64,000 nucleotides of DNA from Chitinophaga skermanii (GCF_003259335.1 NZ_QLLL01000002.1:62001-126000), one strand, 5' to 3'. Counted from the stretch's first letter, positions 7,254 through 16,477 are shown. The notes: generated by a model from the sequence alone, not told the origin. A program made the numbers and translations.

Positions 7254-8348
7254 TTAAGAAATCGCCCTGTTATGAAGCCCCCTTCTGCTCCAAAATGGCG
7301 ATTGTTTCCAACGTTGTTCTACCGCGTAATAATCGGCATGCATCTGCATATATGTTGAAAAGCCTTGGCTAATGGCATAATCATAAGCTATAAGCGCATC
7401 GTGGTTGCCTTGCAAATGGGCTGCTATTGCATGACCTGCATAATAGCCACTTTCCATGGCCGAAATAATACCATGAGAAGAAATAGGATCATAGGCAAAG
7501 GCGGCATCGCCAACGGCTAACCAATTATTACCATGGCGTTGTTGTAAATATCCTGTTGCTGCGTGGTATAAGCTGGGTGTAATAGGTTGTATCGACTTTG
7601 TTAATACAGTGGGTAAAAACTGTGTTTGCGCATATAGTTGTTGAAACCCTCCGCTTGTTCTATTGAACGGGGATATTACATCGGCATCGGTCATGTAGGT
7701 TAGCACCAATTGCTCCTCGCTTAATGGCGCCCCGTACCACCAACCGTGTTCCACTGCTTCAATATAGGTATATTGCTGTAAAGAGCCTGTATTTTGAACG
7801 ATCGCATAACTGCCTACCAACTTATCCAAATTCCTTCGCGGCACGTTTAAAAGCCTCGCAATGCGCGATTTTCTACCGGTGGCATCTACGATAAATGAGC
7901 AAGCAGCTACTTGCCGTTGTTTTTCCGTATTGGTACATTGTACCTGCCAACCGTTTTCGCAAGGCGTAACAGCCTGTACCGTACTACCTTGCCATATGGT
8001 TACGCCGCGCGCATGTGCTACTTGGCATAATTGGGATTCGAACGTTTGACGGTGGATATGCCAACCTTGTGGTGCCGTGTGATGAAAGAATATTTTATCA
8101 ATTGGCCTAACATGGCCCCATACGGCACGGTTACCGTAGCAGGCAATATGTGCAGGATGTTCGAGTAGCGATTGTAATTGTAGCTTTTGGAACACCTGGC
8201 GCGCTTGTGGAGGCAGCGTTTCGCCGGGTTTTGGGATGGGTTGTGGAGCAGCTTCAATGATTATTGATTCTACCCCCAAAGCGGCTAATTGTAAAGCAGT
8301 GGCGGTACCTGCAGGACCGCCACCAACTATGATTACTTGCTTATGCAT
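7254..8348 (-). CDS. lodB: LodB-like FAD-dependent protein (CTQ maturation)
   Basis: 364-residue flavoprotein with an N-terminal Rossmann FAD-binding motif (VIIVGGGPAGTATALQLA, Gly8-Gly13 region), the EAAPQPIPKPGETLPP segment typical of LodB/GoxB and flavin halogenase relatives, and the second FAD motif NWLAVGDAAFAYDPISSHGI. LodB proteins are known to be needed for the post-translational formation of cysteine tryptophylquinone in the partner LodA. The start lies 4 bases after the stop of the upstream lodA-like gene, which is strong operon evidence and makes maturation of that protein the likely job. A halogenase role is less likely: the WxWxIP motif of tryptophan halogenases is absent. Confidence 0.85.
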   Translation of the reverse strand: MHKQVIIVGGGPAGTATALQLAALGVESIIIEAAPQPIPKPGETLPPQARQVFQKLQLQSLLEHPAHIACYGNRAVWGHVRPIDKIFFHHTAPQGWHIHRQTFESQLCQVAHARGVTIWQGSTVQAVTPCENGWQVQCTNTEKQRQVAACSFIVDATGRKSRIARLLNVPRRNLDKLVGSYAIVQNTGSLQQYTYIEAVEHGWWYGAPLSEEQLVLTYMTDADVISPFNRTSGGFQQLYAQTQFLPTVLTKSIQPITPSLYHAATGYLQQRHGNNWLAVGDAAFAYDPISSHGIISAMESGYYAGHAIAAHLQGNHDALIAYDYAISQGFSTYMQMHADYYAVEQRWKQSPFWSRRGLHNRAIS

Positions 8349-8351
8349 GCC

Positions 8352-10262
8352 TTACATTTCATCACGTGCTAATACTCTACGTTTACGTACTTGCAATTGC
8401 TCTGGATGTACACCAATCGCATCTGCCAACATCATTCGCGATGTTTGTAATGCCGGTGGTGTAGCATGTTCTGCATACAATACTTGTTGGAAGCTTGGAT
8501 CTTCTGCTTCAGAACCTGCACGCCCTGCCTCTACCCATAGCTTCTTTGGCAAGCCTTCTATTTCACTACCTGCAGGCATTTCCATTTCTGTAGAGATACC
8601 CAGTAAATGCCATTCATGCACCATTTGGTTGATCTTTGGTAAGTATTGTGTACCGAAATCACGCAACCAATCTTGCCTATAATCGAAGTGTTTCAAGCGT
8701 TGTGGTAAGTTCAAATTACTATCCGTTAAACGCTCCCAAGAAGCGGCTGATAATACTTGGTTCGGCACACGTGCTGCCCAGAACGATGGTAATGATAAAT
8801 ACGTTGTTCTTTCATATCCCGATAAACAACTAGCTTCATCCGTTTGCCATGGCACGCCCAACCAACGGGTTAAAGAACCGGGGCCACTACCGTCTAATGG
8901 TCCATTTGGGCCCAAGGCAATCGCCGGCGTTAATACCGGTCCATAATTATCCAACGGTGCTTCGTTCTCTGGTAATATTTTTAAACGGAATGGTTTGGCA
9001 TCCCAGAAAATACGTTGGCGGAAAGGCCATGTAATTTCAATACCAGGGTGGAATGGGCCGCCGAGGCATTCTTCCAGTGGGGCTTCAATTAAGTATTTCA
9101 CTTGCTCTTCCGGCGACAATGCATCGAAATCTGTAGCGCGTGGTGTACCTTCTATAAACTCGCCTTGCGCCCACTTTTCCATACGTGCGTATTGGGCAGC
9201 TGTTAATGGTAAATCAACGTTGTGCACTTTTTCATATTCACCAAATGCATCGCCATAGAATGGTGGTGCTTTAGTAGGTTCGTATGATAAGCTGGATGGA
9301 GAACGGTACCAATCCAATACACGCTGGCGGAATTCGGCATTATGTGGTGCAGGTGTTTTCAACTTATCAATCATCTCCGGCGTAGTGAAATCGCTCGGCG
9401 AGTTTTGTCCAAACACCATAAAGAACCCGTGGTTCACCCACTGCGTTTGCACCGTGCGTTCCAAGATGGGATAAATATGTTTCCAGAATTCTACTTGTGT
9501 AGGTTGTTTAATTTCCCCTGTGCTAATGAATAAGTCTTCTACTACATCATACATCGTTACTACAGCAAACAAACCTTGTCCATAGTTCGGCGGTGTAATA
9601 GCCACCATAGCTGGGGCTGCATCATACTTGGTACCGCCAATAGTTACAGTAGCGTAGATCGTACCATCTGCCACATCATCATGCCAACCATCGTTATTGG
9701 CAAAGGTGGTAGGCTTCGCACCGGGTTCTTTAGAACCTGATGTACCATCGGCTGGCACTACTAACAAACGACCTGCTTCATCTGTTCTAATTTCACCTAA
9801 AGGCACGCTTTTACCGAAGAACTTTCCATCATTAAACATCACACCTTGCTGGTTAATCCCGGAAATTTTTTGCGGTGCAGGTTCAATTACTAACTGCGTA
9901 CGGTCTGGCTCTTCGAGGTTACGGTGTTCGCTGGGAATAGATTGGTTACCGGGTAAATCCAGGGCATTCATAAATTGGTACCAGCCAGCTTTACGATTGG
10001 CAATATTCACGCGCCATTCGATGGTTACATCGGCACCGGCTGTTAACTCTTGCACTACTTTTCCTTGTGCATCCAGCCCGTAAATTCTGAAACGCGGTAC
10101 TTGTTTCTTGATACGACCTTTCGCATCTTTATAACCGTTCGTATTACTGGGTGCTACACCCGGCACATCGGAAGCGAAAAATATTTCGTTGGAATTACCC
10201 ACGCGGGCAATGCCCAATGGAGGATATATCTCTACGGAAGAGATTGCATTTTTAGTAGCCAT
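8352..10262 (-). CDS. lodA: LodA-like CTQ-dependent amino-acid oxidase
   Basis: 636 residues matching the LodA/GoxA family of quinoprotein amine oxidases, which deaminate L-amino acids (lysine epsilon-oxidase, glycine oxidase) and release ammonia and H2O2. Family features are the N-terminal YPPLGIARVGNSNEIFFASDVPG, the GRLLVVPADG and NDGWHDDVADG blocks and a C-terminal region with a DEASC motif. Cys479 with Asp475 four residues before it matches the Asp-x3-Cys spacing known around the CTQ cysteine of LodA. Trp495 (SFWAARVPN) is the best CTQ tryptophan candidate. No signal peptide is present; known LodA proteins also lack one although secreted. The substrate cannot be read from the sequence. 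It lies between a catalase-like gene and lodB. Confidence 0.88.
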   Translation of the reverse strand: MATKNAISSVEIYPPLGIARVGNSNEIFFASDVPGVAPSNTNGYKDAKGRIKKQVPRFRIYGLDAQGKVVQELTAGADVTIEWRVNIANRKAGWYQFMNALDLPGNQSIPSEHRNLEEPDRTQLVIEPAPQKISGINQQGVMFNDGKFFGKSVPLGEIRTDEAGRLLVVPADGTSGSKEPGAKPTTFANNDGWHDDVADGTIYATVTIGGTKYDAAPAMVAITPPNYGQGLFAVVTMYDVVEDLFISTGEIKQPTQVEFWKHIYPILERTVQTQWVNHGFFMVFGQNSPSDFTTPEMIDKLKTPAPHNAEFRQRVLDWYRSPSSLSYEPTKAPPFYGDAFGEYEKVHNVDLPLTAAQYARMEKWAQGEFIEGTPRATDFDALSPEEQVKYLIEAPLEECLGGPFHPGIEITWPFRQRIFWDAKPFRLKILPENEAPLDNYGPVLTPAIALGPNGPLDGSGPGSLTRWLGVPWQTDEASCLSGYERTTYLSLPSFWAARVPNQVLSAASWERLTDSNLNLPQRLKHFDYRQDWLRDFGTQYLPKINQMVHEWHLLGISTEMEMPAGSEIEGLPKKLWVEAGRAGSEAEDPSFQQVLYAEHATPPALQTSRMMLADAIGVHPEQLQVRKRRVLARDEM

Positions 10263-10289
10263 GGAAAGTTTTTTTGAGGGTATAAATAA

Positions 10290-11336
10290 TTATTGACGGG
10301 CTGAACGAGGTTCTGTTAAAGCAATACCATTGCGGTTTCTACGAAGGCGAGCACCTTCTTCATACACCACTTTCCGTACTGCTCCTATTGAGTCGGCCGG
10401 TGCATGTTCCGCTAATGTATGCCAAGGGTTATAAGATAAGTTTTCGCCGTAGGCTACTTGCCCGGGCGCATCAATATCTTGTTGATGCAAAGTAAGGGTA
10501 GCAAACAATTCTGGGGGCGACACTTGTTCATCCCATCTCACCGTTGCGTCATCAATGGGCATACCTGTACCCGATTGGAATTGTACATAAAACCCGAAAC
10601 GCCAAGATTTTTCAATAAGGCTTTGTTTCAATTCATCGCGCAAATAACAGGGGTTATTCTTGGGAATAGGCTTCGTAACGGCGGGTTCTAGTGCTACTAC
10701 TTTGTACTTTACGTAGTTGTTAGTACCAAAAGCGTAGGGCAAACAACTACCGAATGTAGCCATGAGCGCGCTGGGTTCTTCCTTCTCCATCTCCGTTAAA
10801 ATCTCATCGGTAATGGGATGATCTTTTAAGTACTCGTTGTAATCGCGGAGAATAACTCCGGCATGCGTAAACTTGCACATTTCGGTGGCGTTGGGTACAA
10901 AGAACACGTCGTGGTTTTGCAAAATGAAATCGGCCGTTAAAGCATCGTGTTCACTTTCCAAGAGCTTTTCGCCGGGTACGCCAAATAGTTTAATCCCAAG
11001 GCCAATGGTACTTTTAAGATCACCTAAACCCACCTTGGTATCACTAGAGAAGCGTAGCCAAGCGTCGAGCCTTTCGTGTTTAAATACACCTACTTGTTTA
11101 GCAATGGGTAAATTGGGGGTACGTTCCCAGGTAGCTTTTACCATTCCATGTTGCTTCGAGAAAACGGGTCTACGAACAGGGCACTGGCCATCTAGTGCCC
11201 GCGGAAATTGAATAATGTCGATAAACATTTCCTTGAGACTGGCCGTGGGGTTTTGGTCGCAATCAACCGCTTTTTCTTTACGCGTGTTGTGATGCGAGGA
11301 TAATAAATGCATACATGCATATTTAGGGGTGAGCAA
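10290..11336 (-). CDS. Catalase-family heme protein (small, non-classical)
   Basis: 348 residues. It shows the small catalase-related fold: KQHGMVKATW with a candidate distal His63, LDAWLRFSSD, GIKLFGVPGEKLL, FILQNHDVFFV with the conserved Asn141, and the C-terminal ENLSYNPWH followed by IGAVRKVVYE. That C-terminal block is typical of catalase-like proteins such as the heme peroxidase/isomerase relatives rather than true catalases. It lies 27 bases upstream of lodA on the same strand, so H2O2 from the oxidase is a plausible substrate (inference). Either M1 or M9 could be the start. An inverted repeat and a 9-bp direct repeat lie in the upstream region. Confidence 0.8.
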   Translation of the reverse strand: MLTPKYACMHLLSSHHNTRKEKAVDCDQNPTASLKEMFIDIIQFPRALDGQCPVRRPVFSKQHGMVKATWERTPNLPIAKQVGVFKHERLDAWLRFSSDTKVGLGDLKSTIGLGIKLFGVPGEKLLESEHDALTADFILQNHDVFFVPNATEMCKFTHAGVILRDYNEYLKDHPITDEILTEMEKEEPSALMATFGSCLPYAFGTNNYVKYKVVALEPAVTKPIPKNNPCYLRDELKQSLIEKSWRFGFYVQFQSGTGMPIDDATVRWDEQVSPPELFATLTLHQQDIDAPGQVAYGENLSYNPWHTLAEHAPADSIGAVRKVVYEEGARLRRNRNGIALTEPRSARQ

Positions 11337-11383
11337 TTAGATAGCTAACAACATGGGATTATTAGGACACGGGTACAAACACA

Positions 11384-11402
11384 CTATAATGCTGTATTAT
11401 AG
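11384..11402. promoter_or_regulatory. Inverted repeat upstream of the catalase-like/lodAB unit
   Basis: CTATAAT-N5-ATTATAG is a perfect 7-bp-arm palindrome, 48 bp upstream of the first gene. The size and position fit an operator of a dimeric regulator. Confidence 0.4.
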
Positions 11403-11419
11403 CCTACTTACGCACATTT

Positions 11420-11437
11420 AGATACTGTAGATACTGT
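11420..11437. repeat. 9-bp tandem direct repeat
   Basis: AGATACTGT occurs twice without a gap, about 85 bp upstream of the catalase-like gene. It could be a binding site for a tandem-binding regulator, or chance. Confidence 0.35.
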
Positions 11438-11636
11438 CGTTTATTGTGGAGCAATATTATGTAAATTAGGTATGCCTTCCAAATGAAATTTAGCTTGTTA
11501 CAACATGATTTTGAATCACTTACCATACATCTATACCATCATCAATTCCTACCTTATTACTCGTTATAACATCATGTAAAAAATTCATTTAATACCAAGA
11601 AACATTTACATATCTTCTTCGTCATACCGCAACAAA

Positions 11637-11665
11637 AAAGGCTGGAACTAGATAGTCCAACCTTT
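11637..11665 (-). terminator. Terminator-like hairpin, minus strand
   Basis: AAAGGCTGGA and TCCAACCTTT form a 10-bp stem with one mismatch. On the minus strand it is followed by TTTTTT. It is 285 bases beyond the TlpA stop codon, so it would end a long 3' tail or read-through transcript. Confidence 0.55.
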
Positions 11666-11798
11666 ATTGGTAGATGGTTCGAAATTATAATAATTGTGAT
11701 GAATTCTCGCTTGCCAATGGGCACAAAGCCCGGGCAAAGTTGATGGCATTTTTAACACAGTATACTTGTAAAGAAAATAGAAGTAACTGAGCTTTAAA

Positions 11799-11816
11799 AT
11801 CCCCCTTTTAGGGGAT
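11799..11816 (-). terminator. Weak terminator-like hairpin, minus strand
   Basis: ATCCCC and GGGGAT form a 6-bp stem with a 6-nt loop and TTTTA on the minus-strand 3' side. It is nearer to the TlpA gene (11950) than the stronger hairpin at 11637-11665. Confidence 0.4.
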
Positions 11817-11949
11817 GCTATTCATAGGAATCAATCTTGGTAGGATACGGTTATGGCGGAGGAATTGGGGATTTTAATGATGATTTCTATGCAATAAATT
11901 TCATCAAGCCTTACCTAAATCATCCCCAACCCTCCAGCACAACAGTTCT

Positions 11950-12915
11950 CTACTTTTTAACCAATTCAGCGATTAGCTCCGGAAGCTTTACCTTCTGTGC
12001 ATAATCCATATTCGCTACAATCTTTCCATCTTTACCAACTACCATCACGTAAGGAATACCTTTGATGTTAAAGGTTTTACGCAAGCCTTGATCAGTAAAA
12101 CCACCTTCTGCCAAGCCTTGGTACCATTCCATCTTATGTGCTTCCATACCTGCTTGCCATTTTTGGGCGTCGTCGTCGAGGGAAATGCTGAGGAATACGA
12201 CATTCTTGTCTTTATATTGATGATACAGTTCACGAAGTTTCGGGATATACGCAACGCATGGCGCACACCAAGACGCCCAATAATCGATTACCACGTATTT
12301 ACCTTTAAAATCGCTTACCGAGAAAGTTTTACCACTAGCATCTGTTAACTTGAAATCGGGGTACACAGTACCGGCTGCACGGGTTTTATAACCTTCTATA
12401 CGGTTAGCTAATTCTTGGCCATAATATGAGGCTTTACCGATGGCAGATAACAAGTTATAACCCTCTACAGCGGTTTCAGCATTCTGATCAGCTTGTGTGG
12501 CCAACCATGGGGCTATTTGGAGATATGGGTGTGCTTTCAAATACACCATTGGCTCTTTGAAGGCTGCTTTATACTCGTGGTATTCCAAGTTGTACATACC
12601 CCCAATAATGCTCTCCCCTTTTAAAGAATCGAATGGAACGTTTACTTTATACGGCTTGTTCTCCAAAAACATGAAAAAAGATTTCGTACTAATCTTCAAT
12701 TGCACAACCGTTGGATGATCAACAGTACCCTTAAATACGAACTGCCCATTTTCAATGCGTACTTTTTCAAATTGAATACCAGGCGTAGGGCGGAGAATTT
12801 GTACTGAACCGCTCACTAAACCTGGGATGTTACCTTTAATTTCAAATCCTTGTGCAGATACTGCTACTGCCGGCAGCAACAAGAATGCGCCTATTTGCAA
12901 AATGCGTTTTAACAT
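11950..12915 (-). CDS. TlpA/ResA-type thioredoxin with N-terminal DUF4369-like domain
   Basis: 321 residues. The signal peptide ends near VSAQG. Residues 23-125 resemble the DUF4369 beta-sandwich common in Bacteroidota thiol proteins (FEIKGNIPGLVSGSVQILR, IENGQFVFKGTV). Residues ~185-321 are a thioredoxin fold with the WCAPC redox motif at 216-220 and the cis-Pro region KGIPYVMVVGKDG. It is expected to be a periplasmic thiol:disulfide reductase. It is the last gene downstream of the protease and a second TlpA protein, but a terminator (12941-12972) separates it from the latter, so it may be transcribed partly on its own. Confidence 0.85.
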   Translation of the reverse strand: MLKRILQIGAFLLLPAVAVSAQGFEIKGNIPGLVSGSVQILRPTPGIQFEKVRIENGQFVFKGTVDHPTVVQLKISTKSFFMFLENKPYKVNVPFDSLKGESIIGGMYNLEYHEYKAAFKEPMVYLKAHPYLQIAPWLATQADQNAETAVEGYNLLSAIGKASYYGQELANRIEGYKTRAAGTVYPDFKLTDASGKTFSVSDFKGKYVVIDYWASWCAPCVAYIPKLRELYHQYKDKNVVFLSISLDDDAQKWQAGMEAHKMEWYQGLAEGGFTDQGLRKTFNIKGIPYVMVVGKDGKIVANMDYAQKVKLPELIAELVKK

Positions 12916-12940
12916 ATTGAGAGGGATTGTGGTTGATCAA

Positions 12941-12972
12941 GAAAAGGTAACGGCACCAAGAAGTGCCGTTAC
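12941..12972 (-). terminator. Terminator between the two TlpA genes
   Basis: GTAACGGCAC pairs perfectly with GTGCCGTTAC around a 6-nt loop. It is followed on the minus strand by CTTTTCTT, 8 bases after the stop of the 12981-14222 gene. Confidence 0.75.
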
Positions 12973-12980
12973 AGTACTGC

Positions 12981-14222
12981 TTATTTTTTTATGGTCGGGT
13001 TTTTCAAGTTCGATGGTGGTAAATCGTTTGGTTTCATTTTGAAGATCTCTGCCAATTTAGCATCGATTTGATCATTGTATAAATCACGCGCAATTACCAC
13101 ACCTTCTGGATTAATCAAAACATTGGAAGGAATATAAGTAACACCATATGCTGCCGCTGTTGTATCGGCCCAACCTTTTAAGCTAGACACGTTTGTCCAC
13201 GACAATTTATGTTTTGCAATAGCATCTACCCAAGCTGCACGTTTAGAGTCCATTGAAACAGCCAGCATAGCAAAGTTTTGGTTCTTATATTTCGCATAGG
13301 CATCTTGTAAGAACGGGATTTGTGGTAAACATGGTCCACACCAGCTAGCCCAGAAATCTATAAACAAGTATTTACCTTTATAATCCGACAATGAAACGTT
13401 TTTACCATTTACATCAGGCAACGTAAATCCAGGTGCTTTATCGCCCGCTTTTAAGCGATTTACTAAGCTTGGATCTGCTGCTCCCTCACCCAATTTGAAC
13501 TGAATATTCGATTTATCTATTTTACCAGGGTATAAATAGCGTTGTACATACCTTGTTTTAAGCGCATGCTCGCCCAATAATGCAACCACGCTGTCGCGTT
13601 GTGCTTTTTGTGGGAAGAAAGTAGTAGCAGTATAGCCAGAAGGGCCTGAGTTAGGGTGATTGCTTACCCAACGGATTAACGTATCGCGCATTTTCTTATC
13701 GAGCACTTGGATGTGTGCTACACAAGAATCTGCTACATCTTCATCACCAATTTTAATGGCTTTATTCAATGTTTCTTGTAAGTCGGCCATTGTTTTACCG
13801 TCACCTTCAAATGGCGACGTAATGTCCATTACTTCTTGCCATTCTTTCACCCATGGGCTACCTGTAAAAGAAGCACCTTCAAAATAAGGCCCTTTACCTT
13901 CTACTTTACAAATACCGCTTTCGAGGTACAACACGGTACCCCCTTTTTCGCCGCTGTTACCTACTTGTAAGATGTATACGCTACCACCTTTAGGTACGCC
14001 CATTGTTAATTCGAACTTGTTCTTCTTGATGTAGGTGTACACAGCTTCTTGCGAGTACGCTTCTGTTAATACAACTACGGTATCATTCAGTGCATTTTCG
14101 AACTTACCATACACGGTTACCAGTGTATCTTTATCTTGTTTTACAGCAGCAGTAGGTTTCTTTTTCTGTGCATAGGTTGCTGCGGAAGCTAAGCAAAGCA
14201 GCAAAGTGAATATTCTTTTCAT
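12981..14222 (-). CDS. TlpA-family periplasmic thioredoxin
   Basis: 413 residues with an N-terminal signal (MKRIFTLLLCLASAATYAQ), a ~230-residue N-terminal region of beta and helical segments without a recognised name, and a C-terminal TlpA/ResA thioredoxin domain from about residue 255. The domain carries the motif WCGPC at 294-298 and the TYIPSNVLINPEG cis-Pro segment. It is probably a periplasmic disulfide reductase. It starts 30 bases after the protease stop codon, so the two are likely cotranscribed from the ECF-type promoter at 16426-16455. Confidence 0.85.
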   Translation of the reverse strand: MKRIFTLLLCLASAATYAQKKKPTAAVKQDKDTLVTVYGKFENALNDTVVVLTEAYSQEAVYTYIKKNKFELTMGVPKGGSVYILQVGNSGEKGGTVLYLESGICKVEGKGPYFEGASFTGSPWVKEWQEVMDITSPFEGDGKTMADLQETLNKAIKIGDEDVADSCVAHIQVLDKKMRDTLIRWVSNHPNSGPSGYTATTFFPQKAQRDSVVALLGEHALKTRYVQRYLYPGKIDKSNIQFKLGEGAADPSLVNRLKAGDKAPGFTLPDVNGKNVSLSDYKGKYLFIDFWASWCGPCLPQIPFLQDAYAKYKNQNFAMLAVSMDSKRAAWVDAIAKHKLSWTNVSSLKGWADTTAAAYGVTYIPSNVLINPEGVVIARDLYNDQIDAKLAEIFKMKPNDLPPSNLKNPTIKK

Positions 14223-14251
14223 CTTGGTTGTTTTCGTTATTAAGTTGAACG

Positions 14252-16366
14252 TTATTTAGATCCTTTTGCCATATCTTCTAACACAGATACTGTTTCGGCG
14301 ATGTAGATGTCTTTACGAATTCTATCTAAGAAAGCTTTGTATCCTGGTGTTTCTGTTTCTTCGGCTTTATGAATAGCGGGATTGTAGCTATTTAATGTGG
14401 CTGCTTTTACAGACAACTGTGCATTAGCCGGCAGTTCTTTGCCTGTTTGAATGGCTTTTTGTGCGGCATTGGCTTGTTTGTATTGACGAACGAAACTGGC
14501 TAGTTCTAGGTTTACCGGCTCTTTCGAGTAGTCGAGCACGGCTTGGATATTGGCGGATACATTCTTGTAAGCCGGGTTATTCGCGATACGTTCTTTTGCC
14601 CGGTTAACTACGCTTGCAGAATCAAAAGAAAACTTTAATCGATTGATCGGCGGGAAACGTAAGGTGTCCACATTTAAAGCAGAAGAAAAAATCTTTTCGC
14701 CAATTGGTTGCCAGTACATGCGGTCTTGGAATACAATTTCAGGTTTTACACCAATCATTTGCGTTGTAGTGCCATTTACACGGTAGAACTTCTCCATGGT
14801 TAAACGCATACTACCGTAGCTAACATCGGCGGTATTACCATTAGTGTCGCCCAACTTACCTAAGTTCATATTCATTTGCGCCGTGCCTTTACCGTACGAG
14901 GAAGAAGTACCTACAATAAGACCGCGACCTAAGTCTTGAATAGCCGCTGCAAAAATCTCGGAAGCAGAAGCACTCGCTTCATCTACCATCACCGTTAACG
15001 GGCCGTTATACATGGCTTCTTTTGCACTGGAAGAATAGTTATTCACCACTTCCTTGCTTCTTAACCAGGATATAGGACTAGATGGCATAAAGCAATTGCC
15101 CATCTTCACCACTTCTTCCAAAGAACCACCACCATTACCACGTAAATCCATGATAATACCATCAACTTGCTGCTCCCTCATTTTATTCATTTCCTTTACC
15201 ACATCATTATACGAACCATTGAGATTCTCGCCTTTTGGGTCGATGTAGAAGCCAGGTAAGTAAATATATCCGTAGCGCTTACCATTCTTTTCAATGACAG
15301 CACCTTTGGCTTTATTTTCTGTATCTACCATTTCATCACGCTTAATTTCAACAATGCGCGATTTCTCACCAGGTTGTTGTAATTCCATTTTCACAGTGGT
15401 TCCCTTCTCACCACGGATCATAGCTACCACATCATTATTAGCCATACCACTAACCGGCTTCATCTCTCCATCCTTTGTTGCGATGGCGATAATGTTATCA
15501 TTTTCTTTGGCTAAACCGCTTTGCATAGCCGTACCACCGGGCAACAAGCGTTTAATAAAATAATCATCCGCATTAATACCCAGCTCCATTCCAATACCGT
15601 AGTATCGCTTAGCTAACATATCGGCAAAAGAATTATCCTTTGGTCCAGAATACATGGTATGAGGGTCAATCTCGATTACCGCGTCGTTGATATAAGCTGT
15701 AAACTTTTCATTTGCAGCCTCTTTACCGTACGATTTTTTAAAATACTCGGCATACCATTTACGCACCTTTTCGCGAGCTTTGGCTTCTATTTTAGGATCT
15801 ACTTCTGATGCGAGTGTAGTTGTATCACCACTGCTCATTTTCATCTCGATGTAATTACGTAGTACATAAGATTTCATCAGCTTACGCCAACGTTCTGAAC
15901 GTTCTGCAAGTGTAGTAGGATAATGAAAAGCGTCGGCATTGTTAGCTATTGATTCTTTTTGTTTGAAATCGAAAGGCTTTGCCAAGTGTTGCATACACAA
16001 AGCTTCTGTTTCCTTTACTCTTTGTTCTAGTAAAGCAAATGCAGCATCAAAGAAGTCGGTTCTCCCGGTATTAATTTCATCATCAATCGTTGTTTTATAC
16101 TTCGCGAGTTGATCGATATCTTGTTGTAATAAGATAGAGCTATACGGATCGATCGTTTGGAGATAATGTTTCCATACGGCCGTTGCATACACATCATCGA
16201 TGGCACGTGGTTGGAAATGCTTCTTTTTCACCTTACTAAACACCGCGTTGATTACATCGGATCTAAATGCTTTTAAAGCAACCGGATCGGTAGGTGCTTG
16301 TGCATTCGCCACTGTTCCAACAGAAGAGGCACAAGCTAATAAGAATAGCCATTTATAACGCTTCAT
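14252..16366 (-). CDS. prc: Tail-specific protease (Tsp/Prc, peptidase S41A)
   Basis: A periplasmic C-terminal processing protease of 704 residues. It has a signal peptide (to ~NAQ, residue 23) and the N-terminal Tsp helical region with FQPRAIDDVYATAVWKHYLQTIDPYSSILLQQD. A PDZ domain follows around 250-340 (YYGIGMELGI, RLLPGGTAMQSGL). The S41 core has IIMDLRGNGGGSL, the SASAS serine block at 465-469 and the catalytic Lys493 in YGKGTAQ. I start it at 16366 rather than at the upstream in-frame ATG (16423): the 16366 start gives a clean signal peptide and an AAGAAGTG ribosome-binding site, and the predicted promoter -10 overlaps the earlier ATG region. It is the first gene of a protease-thioredoxin unit. 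Confidence 0.92.
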   Translation of the reverse strand: MKRYKWLFLLACASSVGTVANAQAPTDPVALKAFRSDVINAVFSKVKKKHFQPRAIDDVYATAVWKHYLQTIDPYSSILLQQDIDQLAKYKTTIDDEINTGRTDFFDAAFALLEQRVKETEALCMQHLAKPFDFKQKESIANNADAFHYPTTLAERSERWRKLMKSYVLRNYIEMKMSSGDTTTLASEVDPKIEAKAREKVRKWYAEYFKKSYGKEAANEKFTAYINDAVIEIDPHTMYSGPKDNSFADMLAKRYYGIGMELGINADDYFIKRLLPGGTAMQSGLAKENDNIIAIATKDGEMKPVSGMANNDVVAMIRGEKGTTVKMELQQPGEKSRIVEIKRDEMVDTENKAKGAVIEKNGKRYGYIYLPGFYIDPKGENLNGSYNDVVKEMNKMREQQVDGIIMDLRGNGGGSLEEVVKMGNCFMPSSPISWLRSKEVVNNYSSSAKEAMYNGPLTVMVDEASASASEIFAAAIQDLGRGLIVGTSSSYGKGTAQMNMNLGKLGDTNGNTADVSYGSMRLTMEKFYRVNGTTTQMIGVKPEIVFQDRMYWQPIGEKIFSSALNVDTLRFPPINRLKFSFDSASVVNRAKERIANNPAYKNVSANIQAVLDYSKEPVNLELASFVRQYKQANAAQKAIQTGKELPANAQLSVKAATLNSYNPAIHKAEETETPGYKAFLDRIRKDIYIAETVSVLEDMAKGSK

Positions 16367-16425
16367 TACACTTCTTTCTTTTGATAAAAAATGATAAACA
16401 AACCTTAACATGCTTGCTTTCATCT

Positions 16426-16455
16426 AAGGCAACGAACCTGGTAAAAAGGGTGAAG
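16426..16455 (-). promoter_or_regulatory. ECF-type promoter of the protease gene
   Basis: On the minus strand this reads CTTCACCCTTTT-N11-TTGCCTT. Two other copies with the same spacing precede fecR (23721-23750) and the sigma gene (24528-24557). The end of the -10 element lies 59 bases before the ATG at 16366. Confidence 0.75.
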
Positions 16456-16477
16456 CAAAAAGTGAAATATTTCTACA

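Larger units (their letters stand above)
11337..11949. other. 613-bp intergenic region
   Basis: I find no credible gene here. The right part is upstream of nothing on the plus strand and downstream of the TlpA gene at 11950. The left part is the promoter region of the catalase-like/lodAB unit. It contains an inverted repeat (11384-11402), a 9-bp tandem repeat (11420-11437) and two minus-strand terminator-like hairpins (11637-11665 and 11799-11816). Confidence 0.6.

Noticed and set aside
7861..8049. Plus-strand frames inside lodB, lodA, susC and GH genes
   Set aside because: They are antisense shadows of strongly supported coding regions and have no independent promoter or family match.
7254..8348. 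Tryptophan halogenase
   Set aside because: The FAD motifs fit several flavoprotein groups, but the WxWxIP halogenase motif is absent and the gene is coupled to a lodA-type gene.
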